Shown here: in pieces, positions 1 through 5,514 of the stretch
Numbering within the stretch: the first letter of the stretch is position 1
Layout: each line of letters opens with the position of its first letter
Origin: CALKXV01 sp964632495
GTDB taxonomy: Bacteria; Pseudomonadota; Alphaproteobacteria; Rhodobacterales; Rhodobacteraceae
Reading direction: 5' to 3'
Assembly: GCA_964632495.1 (NCBI GenBank)
Contig: CAZWDS010000134.1
Span: forward strand, 1 to 5,514
Length of the DNA stretch: 5,514 nt
Made by a program: the position numbers and the translations under genes
Notes under the pieces: model-generated
What the model was told of the DNA's origin: nothing
Databases searched by the model: none
What the model saw: the letters and a program-made list of their open reading frames with translations, nothing else

Positions 1-45
1 TTTCCGAATGTTGTACGATTTGAGGTTTTCTTCTTCGCCTAGCCA

Positions 46-51
46 TATAAT
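46..51 (+). promoter_or_regulatory. Candidate -10 box for the small membrane-protein gene
   Basis: TATAAT is an exact match to the sigma-70-type -10 consensus, in a very AT-rich stretch (about 37% G+C over the first 60 bases). Transcription would start near 58, giving a leader of roughly 27 bases before the TTG at 85. The -35 side is poor: TTGAGG at 20-25 is the nearest likeness, but its 20-base spacer is too long. An AT-rich stretch can produce this hexamer by chance, so the call is tentative. Confidence 0.35.
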
Positions 52-72
52 CATTTTGAGAACCAAATAATT

Positions 73-78
73 AGGAGA
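73..78 (+). promoter_or_regulatory. Ribosome binding site that fixes a TTG start
   Basis: AGGAGA lies 6 bases before TTG 85. The reading frame is closed by TAG at 40-42, and no ATG or GTG lies in frame between that stop and 85. This Shine-Dalgarno therefore decides the start: the gene begins at TTG. Confidence 0.7.
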
Positions 79-84
79 AACTCT

Positions 85-549
85 TTGGACACTCGGGATT
101 TGGAGCGAGCTTGGCTATATCACGATGCAGCGGATCAACTGCTAAACGGAAGGATCCAGTCATTCCTCATTGCGCAGGCGTTTTTGATCGTGGGCTACGC
201 GCAAATTCTTACGGCTTCTTCCTTCTCTGAGCGGCTAGACCTCAAGCTTGTACTCTTGTTGATCTCAATCCTAGCGACCATTTTAACCTTAGTAATGAAG
301 GCGCTGGCATCGCAGTTGTCCCGTGGAATTCGTGTTTTGAAGAGCCAATACCTGCTCCATGAGAAAGATGGTGACCCAGTTTACAAAGAGTACTTTAGCG
401 CAGTGCGCGGTGAAGGAGTTGATGCCACTTTAGACGGTTTTGCACGTGGCTGGACACGAGTAATGCCATTGTGCTTTTTGGTATTCTGGCTGCTTGCCGC
501 CGGCTACGCAGTTTTTGTACTATTTCCTGAAATTGTTGCAATATTTTAG
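85..549 (+). CDS. Small three-helix membrane protein of unknown function
   Basis: I do not recognise this 154-residue protein. Hydrophobicity suggests three membrane helices at about residues 26-45, 53-74 and 126-148. Between helices 2 and 3 lies a polar loop of some 50 residues (76-125) rich in charged residues and aromatics, probably a small cytoplasmic or periplasmic domain. The N-terminal 25 residues are polar and probably helical (W10, H13, D14, D17, N21), and there is no cleavable signal. The TTG start is supported by AGGAGA 6 bases upstream and by the upstream in-frame stop. G+C is about 49% over 121-540, against 60% or more in sampled lines of neighbouring genes, and codons such as TTA, CTA, AGT and ATA-type AT-rich choices are frequent. 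That points to recent acquisition or to a gene outside the core genome. It has no visible partner downstream; an upstream partner could lie outside the window. It is probably a genuine gene, but no function can be given. Confidence 0.75.
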   Translation: MDTRDLERAWLYHDAADQLLNGRIQSFLIAQAFLIVGYAQILTASSFSERLDLKLVLLLISILATILTLVMKALASQLSRGIRVLKSQYLLHEKDGDPVYKEYFSAVRGEGVDATLDGFARGWTRVMPLCFLVFWLLAAGYAVFVLFPEIVAIF

Positions 550-592
550 TTGCCTGCTTGACTACGACTAGTTGCGATCAGTGCGTTGTTAC

Positions 593-613
593 AACCAGAA
601 TGATGCTGGTTTT
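593..613 (+). terminator. Weak hairpin after the small membrane-protein gene
   Basis: AACCAG (593-598) and CTGGTT (606-611) form a perfect 6-bp stem around a 7-base loop, and the stem runs into TTTT at 610-613. It lies 44 bases after the stop codon. The stem is short and the T-run is only four bases and partly inside the stem, so it would be a poor intrinsic terminator. An overlapping alternative stem, TGATG (601-605) with CATCA (614-618), excludes the first. The position is the best argument for it. Confidence 0.3.
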
Positions 614-790
614 CATCAAAGCCGACGCTTGATTGGCCGCTACGAACAGACGCTTAGTCCCGCAAAACAGACCTTCTCAGGACCCGGCGCGGCGAGCCTT
701 TGCCATCATCAACCAGCTTCTTAACCCCACCGAACGCCGCCTTCACATTTCCTCTCAAATCGGGACGGCCGTCTTATCCACCGAACCGGC

Positions 791-834
791 ACCGACGTGA
801 TACCGACGCAATACCGACGTGATACCGACGTTGC
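791..834 (+). repeat. Four tandem 11-bp direct repeats
   Basis: Four consecutive 11-base units start at 791, 802, 813 and 824. Units 1 and 3 are identical (ACCGACGTGAT), unit 2 differs at two positions (ACCGACGCAAT), and unit 4 matches over its first eight bases (ACCGACGTTGC). The invariant core is ACCGACG. A period of 11 puts each core on nearly the same face of the helix. The array lies 158 bases before the glutathione transferase start. It could be a multi-site protein-binding array or a simple tandem duplication; nothing here identifies a ligand. Confidence 0.7.
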
Positions 835-843
835 GTTTTCGCC

Positions 844-902
844 TTAAGCCTTAACCATGCGTGCGTTAAGACCTCGTGACTTCGTAAATCAATCCTTAAC
901 GC
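844..902. promoter_or_regulatory. TTAA cluster with a CtrA-like half-site and inverted repeat
   Basis: TTAA occurs at 844, 851, 866 and 896. TTAACCAT at 851-858 equals the half-site form described for the alphaproteobacterial cell-cycle regulator CtrA. TAAA-N7-TTAAC at 885-900 is one mismatch from the full TTAA-N7-TTAA form. In addition GCGTTAAG (863-870) and CTTAACGC (895-902) are perfect 8-bp inverted arms whose centres are 32 bases apart, about three helical turns. The motifs are visible; CtrA binding is inferred from family knowledge. TTAA is easy to meet by chance, although less so in GC-rich DNA. Confidence 0.35.
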
Positions 903-991
903 GGCCTCCTAGACATGGTTTTACAACCTGCGCCCCTTGCACCCGGCCCGAAATGCGCCACCATCTTCCCAACGGATAAACGGAGCCCACC

Positions 992-1705
992 ATGACATCA
1001 CCGATCGATCTTTATTACTGGCCCACGCCGAACGGCTGGAAAATCACCATCGCGCTTGAGGAAATGGGCCTGCCCTATAACACGCATCTGATCGACATCG
1101 GCGCGGGCGCTCAGTTTGAACCGGACTTTTTGAAGATCGCGCCCAACAATCGGATGCCCGCCATTGTCGATCCCGACGGGCCAGACGGTGCGCCGATCTC
1201 GATCTTTGAATCAGGGGCCATCCTGCAATACCTCGGGCGCAAGACGGGTCAGTTTTATGGCGAAACCGAACGGGAAAAGATCGCCGTAGACCAATGGCTT
1301 ATGTGGCAGATGGGCGGCGTTGGCCCAATGGCGGGGCAAGCGCATCACTTCCTGAAATATGCGCCCGCCCGCACCCCGCCCCATGTCTTGCCTTATGCGC
1401 AGGATCGGTACCGGAACGAGGTCGCGCGGCTTTACAAAGTGCTGGACGGGCAGCTTGCTGACCATGCTTTCGCGGCGGGCGTGTATTCGCTGGCTGATAT
1501 GGCGATCTGGCCTTGGGTGCAGAACTGGAAAGGTCAGGAACAATCGCTGGATGATAAGCGAAATCTGGCGCGCTGGCTGGACGAGGTTGGGAACCGTCCG
1601 GCTGTGCAACGCGGCAAGGCGGTGGCCGAAGAGATGCGCAATCGGCAGCAAACCCCAGAAGAAAAAGCCCTGGCTGACAAGATGATGTTCGAACAAAAAC
1701 GTTAA
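992..1705 (+). CDS. yfcG: Nu-class glutathione transferase / disulfide-bond oxidoreductase (YfcG-like)
   Basis: A cytosolic 237-residue protein that by family binds two glutathione molecules or GSSG and reduces disulfides with glutathione; classical conjugation is weak in this class. The N-terminal thioredoxin-like domain (about 5-85) carries the nu-class signature TPNG at 12-15. T12 and N14 correspond to YfcG Thr9 and Asn11, the residues that replace the catalytic Ser/Cys/Tyr of other classes. The cis-proline is P56, and E73-S74 is the glutathione gamma-glutamyl site in FESGAILQYL. The all-helical domain (about 95-210) has QWLMWQMGG-GPM-GQ-HHF at 101-120 and the N-capping box S166-L-A-D169. 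There is no cysteine in the whole protein, which suits this cysteine-independent chemistry. Length is close to E. coli YfcG (about 215) and shorter than YghU; the extra residues form a charged C-terminal tail. The ATG has GGAG (982-985) 6 bases upstream. It is probably co-transcribed with the PilZ gene. The class is confident; orthology to YfcG rather than another nu paralogue is less so. Confidence 0.9.
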   Translation: MTSPIDLYYWPTPNGWKITIALEEMGLPYNTHLIDIGAGAQFEPDFLKIAPNNRMPAIVDPDGPDGAPISIFESGAILQYLGRKTGQFYGETEREKIAVDQWLMWQMGGVGPMAGQAHHFLKYAPARTPPHVLPYAQDRYRNEVARLYKVLDGQLADHAFAAGVYSLADMAIWPWVQNWKGQEQSLDDKRNLARWLDEVGNRPAVQRGKAVAEEMRNRQQTPEEKALADKMMFEQKR

Positions 1706-1739
1706 CGCCACTCATCCAAAAATCGAATTGAGGTCTGCC

Positions 1740-1790
1740 ATGGGCCCGGCTCAGGGAATGTTAAGACTTTCTTGCCATTCTGCATCGTGA
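1740..1790 (+). CDS. Candidate 16-residue leader peptide coupled to the PilZ gene
   Basis: ATG 1740 is preceded by GAGG (1730-1733) at a 6-base spacing. The frame encodes 16 residues (MGPAQGMLRLSCHSAS) and ends in TGA at 1788-1790, whose last base is the A of the PilZ ATG (TGATG, 1788-1792). The PilZ start itself has no Shine-Dalgarno in the normal position, so termination-reinitiation from this ORF would explain how PilZ is translated. The coordinates and overlap are read directly; translation is inferred. A short ORF like this can arise by chance. The alternative is that it is the true N-terminus and a frameshift separates it from PilZ. Confidence 0.35.
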   Translation: MGPAQGMLRLSCHSAS

Positions 1791-2107
1791 TGATGCTGAC
1801 CAACCAATTCAACCGCCGCCACTCCCCCAACCGCCGTCACACGCGGGTTGAGGCGCTTTTACATGTGGAAGGATGCGTGGAACGTGCGGTCATTCTGGAC
1901 GTTAGTTTTGAGGGTATGAAAATTTCGGTGCCCGAAACACTTGCCCCCGGCACGGCCGTAACGGTTGAGGTGATGGGCGAAAAGATCCCGGCCATCGTAC
2001 ATTGGAGCAGGACTCGCTTCGCCGGATTGCATATGCTGCAACGGCTTGAGCGTGAGACTTTACTGGCTTTGGAAACGGCGGATGACGATCTGGCTCAGTT
2101 TAGATAG
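1790..2107 (+). CDS. Single-domain PilZ protein, probable cyclic-di-GMP receptor
   Basis: A 105-residue cytosolic protein made almost entirely of one PilZ domain. With ATG 1790 as residue 1, it has the RxxxR motif at R15-R19 in an Arg-rich N-terminal segment and the D37-x-S39-x-x-G42 motif at the start of the barrel. Together these wrap cyclic-di-GMP in characterised PilZ proteins. Beta-strand-like segments follow (KISV, VTVEV, IPAIVHW, RFAGLHML) and a short C-terminal helix. Both ligand motifs are intact, so binding is likely; the downstream target (motility, polysaccharide or other) cannot be read. Start choice: TTG 1772, GTG 1787, ATG 1790 and ATG 1793 share the open frame and none has a well-placed Shine-Dalgarno. 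ATG 1790 is preferred because a short SD-led upstream ORF ends in TGATG exactly there. It probably shares a transcript with the glutathione transferase gene 84 bases upstream, since no terminator lies between. Confidence 0.85.
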   Translation: MMLTNQFNRRHSPNRRHTRVEALLHVEGCVERAVILDVSFEGMKISVPETLAPGTAVTVEVMGEKIPAIVHWSRTRFAGLHMLQRLERETLLALETADDDLAQFR

Positions 2108-2151
2108 AGATCCTAAGATTATCTATTAACATGCTGTTTTAAATTCGAAAT

Positions 2152-2763
2152 TTACCCACCATCAGCCTCATCCGGTTCGATCAAATAGGGCTGAAGCATC
2201 ATGATCTGGGACCACAGGAACAAGAACATGATGATCGGAAAACCGAAGGTCTCGATCTTGACCCATGCATCCGTGCTCATCGTGCGCCAAACCACTTCAT
2301 TCGCAACGGCCATGGCGGCAAAGAACAGGGCCAAACGCTTGGTCAACTTCATCCAGCCTTCGTCCTTCATAGGCAGAAACTCGGCCATGACCCACGCCAG
2401 ATAAGACCGGCCCTGTAACAGGCCAATACCAAGGATGACGGCAAACAATCCGTACACCAGCGTTGTCTTGATCTTGAAGAAGCGTTCGTCGTTCAGCCAG
2501 ACCGTCAGACCGCCAAAGACCACCACCATGACAACAGTAAAGACCTGCATCCGGCTTAACTTACCGGTCAATTTCCACAGGATCGCCATTGATGCCAGAA
2601 GGATTGGAACAAAGACACCCGCCGCCAGAATGAAACCGGAATATTCCGTGCCACCAATCGTATAGGTCTCGTCCCTCATGTAGAGATAGGCGACGAAGAA
2701 CAGCAAAGGCGGGCCCAACTCAAGGACCTGCTTCACCACCGGATTGATCTTGCGTTCGTCCAT
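2152..2763 (-). CDS. yciB: YciB family inner-membrane protein (septation protein A)
   Basis: A 203-residue multi-pass inner-membrane protein of the YciB/IspA (intracellular septation A) family. In enterobacteria it is linked to envelope integrity and to the divisome/elongasome, but its molecular activity is not established. Family landmarks visible here are LELGPPLLFF (14-23) in the first helix, WLNDERFFKIKTT (89-101), and the C-terminal block NEVVWR (155-160), STDAWVKIETFGFP (163-176). Five to six hydrophobic segments lie at about 12-29, 44-63, 73-91, 101-117, 143-157 and 173-193. E. coli YciB has 179 residues; the extra length lies in loops and in an acidic tail (EPDEADGG). GAGG (2770-2773) sits 6 bases before the ATG. 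It is the last visible gene of the ftsY operon, 33 bases after the transporter gene, and converges on the PilZ gene across 44 bases. Confidence 0.93.
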   Translation of the reverse strand: MDERKINPVVKQVLELGPPLLFFVAYLYMRDETYTIGGTEYSGFILAAGVFVPILLASMAILWKLTGKLSRMQVFTVVMVVVFGGLTVWLNDERFFKIKTTLVYGLFAVILGIGLLQGRSYLAWVMAEFLPMKDEGWMKLTKRLALFFAAMAVANEVVWRTMSTDAWVKIETFGFPIIMFLFLWSQIMMLQPYLIEPDEADGG

Positions 2764-2796
2764 GCTTGGCCTCGCTTGCCCGTCTGATATAGGGGC

Positions 2797-3696
2797 TCAC
2801 CCGCCCCATTCCACGATTACCGCGCCCAATGCAATAAGCGTGATCAAAACCATGCGCCGAGGCCCCACCTTTTCGCCCAGCATGACCCAGCCCAGAAAGG
2901 CTGCGAACACCACGCTGGTTTCCCGCAAAACCGCCGCCTCGCCCACTTTGTCCAACCGCGTGGCCAGCATGATGCCTCCGAAGGAAAAGAACGCCACGAC
3001 AGCGCCCAATAGCCCCAAACGCACCACAGGCGCCAAAGGGTTGGGCAAGCGCCCCCGATTCCAGATCAGATAGCCGACCGGAAAAGCGATCCCGTCGATC
3101 AGGAAGAACCACGCAAGGAAGGTGAACGGGTTTTCCACGGCTCGGATCACAAAAGCGTCCCACGTGGTGTAAAGCGCGACGATCCCGCCCGTCATTAGCG
3201 CCAACCCAAGGGCCAAGGGCAACCGCGCGCGATCCAGCGTGATATGGCGCAGATTGTACCCGGCCAGCCCCAGAATACCCGCCATCAACAACGCCACCCC
3301 CAACCATTGCAACGGCGCGAAGTGTTCATTGAACAGAATACCCGCCCCAACCACCGTGAAAGCCGGGCTAGAGCCGCGCACGACCGGGTAAACCACCGTA
3401 TAGGCGCCAACGGTATACGCACTGGCCTGCGCCAGCTTGTAGCCGACGTGGATCACCCATGCGATGGCGAACAAGGACCAAACCTCGGGTTCGGGCCATG
3501 GCACCAGAAACAGCGCCATGGGCAAAGCCATCAGCGCGTAAGAGCCGTCAATGAAGGCGCGCGATGTCCAAGGGTCGGTTTTGCCCTTTTGCAAAGCTCC
3601 GAAAAAGGCGTGCAGGAAGGCGGCTTGCAGGGCCAGCGCTAGGGCCAGCGTTTTACCTGCTTCGGTGCCTTCGAAAGAAACCAGCCATTCGCCCAT
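2797..3696 (-). CDS. EamA/DMT superfamily transporter with two EamA domains
   Basis: A 299-residue inner-membrane protein with ten predicted helices arranged as two EamA repeats (about 17-148 and 160-297), the standard size and layout of the drug/metabolite transporter superfamily. The two halves show the expected internal likeness: RGSSPAFTVVGAGILFNEHF (107-126) ending repeat 1 and RETSVVFAAFLGWVMLGEKV (258-277) ending repeat 2, each followed by a final helix. Family members move amino acids, metabolites or nucleotide-type compounds across the inner membrane; the substrate and direction cannot be inferred. The ATG at 3696 has no clear Shine-Dalgarno, but the stop of the upstream gene is only 9 bases away, so translational coupling is likely. 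It lies between an exported protein of unknown function and yciB in the ftsY operon. Confidence 0.9.
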   Translation of the reverse strand: MGEWLVSFEGTEAGKTLALALALQAAFLHAFFGALQKGKTDPWTSRAFIDGSYALMALPMALFLVPWPEPEVWSLFAIAWVIHVGYKLAQASAYTVGAYTVVYPVVRGSSPAFTVVGAGILFNEHFAPLQWLGVALLMAGILGLAGYNLRHITLDRARLPLALGLALMTGGIVALYTTWDAFVIRAVENPFTFLAWFFLIDGIAFPVGYLIWNRGRLPNPLAPVVRLGLLGAVVAFFSFGGIMLATRLDKVGEAAVLRETSVVFAAFLGWVMLGEKVGPRRMVLITLIALGAVIVEWGG

Positions 3697-3705
3697 AAAC
3701 TGCGA

Positions 3706-4517
3706 TCAATCGCGCCAGCGGAAACTTAAACCAGCTTCTGCAAGGGCCGTCAGAATAGCCGCCTCACGTGCGTCGCGCCCCACCAGCAAGAGGCCCATCA
3801 AAGGGCCCAAAGCCATGTCGCTCCCGTCCGGGATCGTGAACTCTGCGGTACCGCGTGCGTTTGGATAAGCTTGGATCATACGGATGAATTCTGCGCGCGC
3901 GGCGGCATCCCCCAGTCCAGCAGGCCAGTCGTCCATCGCTTTCATCATGACATCGCGCTGATCACGCGCCACGGTGAAATTGCTGGCGGCGGCACGGCGG
4001 TCAAGATCGAAAAGCGCGGCCAAAGCTTCGCCCACCAACCCCGATTGCCCCGAAATCGAAACCGTCAGACCCGACGCCTTGGCGCCCGCCATCTCAGACA
4101 TGAAAGCGCCGTTAGAAGACACATCAACATTCGACAATTGCAACGACACGCGGGCTGCATCACCGTCGCGGCGGCGCAATTCCAGATTGGTCAGCTTGAG
4201 GGTCCTGGCCGTAGCGTCATGGCTTGCGGACAGGAACGCGGCGAAGGGGCCAAAGTCTGGCACGTCCACGTCGGCCTGTCGGGCCTGCACATCAAAGCCC
4301 GTCTCGGTTTCGGTTGCGATCCACTCCAAGCCTGCCAGTTCGTCCAAAGGTGCGGTTTTCGTGCGGCACCAACCATCCCCCGAGACACCCGGCATCACTG
4401 TGAAGGCCGAGGCGGCAGGCAGCACGTTCAGCACAGCTTGTCGCGCATTGCGACAGTCTTCGTACGTCATGGCAGCGGTGGTGCTGGTGGAAAGGACCAA
4501 AAGAAGCGCGGCAAGTC

Positions 4518-4521
<4 letters not shown>
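3706..4521 (-). CDS. Exported protein of unknown function, coupled to ftsY
   Basis: I do not recognise a family for this 271-residue protein. Residues 1-17 look like a Sec signal peptide (R2, a Leu-rich core at 3-10, cleavage probable after A17 in TAA-MT), so the product should be periplasmic or outer-membrane associated. There is no lipobox cysteine. The only two cysteines, C23 and C52, flank the first mature segment and could form a disulfide. Residues 60-160 alternate short beta-like segments (FDVQARQADVDV, LKLTNLELRRR, VSLQLSNVDVS, GLTVSISG); the C-terminal third is more helical and ends in LSFRWRD. The beta-rich part recalls large periplasmic AsmA/DUF2125-like proteins, but that is an impression only. 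Its ATG overlaps the ftsY stop (ATGA, 4518-4521), with only a weak AGG about ten bases upstream, so its translation probably depends on ftsY. Confidence 0.8.

Positions 4522-5514
<993 letters not shown>

Larger units (their letters stand above)
550..991. other. 442-base intergenic region with repeats and possible regulatory sites
   Basis: No convincing protein or stable RNA gene is visible. From left to right it holds the weak hairpin at 593-613, a short basic minus-strand ORF (654-746) that I do not call, a 10-bp palindrome GACGGCCGTC (764-773), four 11-bp direct repeats (791-834), a TTAA-rich cluster (844-902), and a 26-codon ORF (915-995) running into the next gene. The promoter of the glutathione transferase gene should lie in its right half, but no clear -35/-10 pair could be chosen. 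The left part may be degenerate leftover sequence between an acquired gene and the core genome. Confidence 0.6.

Noticed and set aside
764..773. Perfect 10-bp palindrome GACGGCCGTC as an operator
   Set aside because: It is isolated, has no second copy in the window and no link to a promoter; GC-rich palindromes this short are expected by chance.
791..834. The 11-bp repeats as a CRISPR array
   Set aside because: Units are far too short, directly adjacent without spacers, and no cas gene is present.
1211..1715. Minus-strand ORFs opposite the glutathione transferase gene
   Set aside because: The plus-strand product has all family motifs. The antisense frames give no domain and exist because GC-rich codons leave few stops on the other strand.
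1772..1774. TTG 1772 as the PilZ start
   Set aside because: AGGGA at 1753-1757 is 14 bases away, too far. The TGATG overlap favours ATG 1790.
2140..2154. TAAATT-CGA-AATTTA hairpin between the convergent PilZ and yciB genes as a shared terminator
   Set aside because: The 6-bp stem is only A-T pairs with a 3-base loop and overlaps the yciB stop codon; too weak for an intrinsic terminator.
2720..3307. Minus-strand 195-codon ORF overlapping the transporter gene and the yciB start
   Set aside because: It is in another frame of the EamA gene on the same strand, is Gly/Arg-rich without hydrophobic helices, and conflicts with two confident genes.

Overview
The window looks like chromosome of an alphaproteobacterium of the Rhodobacterales (Roseobacter/Rhodobacter group). 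The main reason is the FtsY NG-domain protein on the minus strand, whose sequence and preceding acidic, proline-rich linker match what I recall of that order. Base composition (about 60-65% G+C in sampled lines of the main genes) and the overlapping, tightly packed gene string agree. No database search was run.

Left part (1-991): a small three-helix membrane protein of unknown function (85-549, plus strand) begins at TTG behind a clear Shine-Dalgarno. It is about 49% G+C, well below its neighbours, so it may be acquired DNA. It is followed by a 442-base stretch without a convincing gene. That stretch holds a weak hairpin, four helically phased 11-bp direct repeats, and a cluster of TTAA motifs that includes a CtrA-like TTAACCAT half-site.

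Middle, plus strand (992-2107): a nu-class glutathione transferase/disulfide-bond oxidoreductase of the YfcG type is followed by a single-domain PilZ protein with both cyclic-di-GMP-binding motifs. The two are probably co-transcribed. A 16-codon ORF with its own good ribosome binding site ends in a TGATG overlap with the PilZ ATG, which suggests translational coupling. A second, less certain short ORF ends in an ATGA overlap with the glutathione transferase start.

Right part, minus strand (5514 down to 2152): ftsY (its 5' end lies outside the window) overlaps by 4 bases an exported protein of unknown function. That gene is followed after 9 bases by a ten-helix EamA/DMT transporter and after 33 more by yciB (septation protein A family). 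The spacing indicates one operon that begins outside the window. All four products act at or beyond the inner membrane: membrane-protein targeting, a periplasmic factor, a metabolite transporter, and an envelope/division-associated membrane protein. The operon converges on the PilZ gene across a 44-base gap with no strong terminator. The window ends inside a hexanucleotide repeat that encodes alternating Pro-Glu in the FtsY acidic linker.

I found no unambiguous new system. The best leads are the in-frame PE microsatellite in ftsY, the unknown periplasmic protein coupled to ftsY, and the short ORFs overlapping the starts of the glutathione transferase and PilZ genes.
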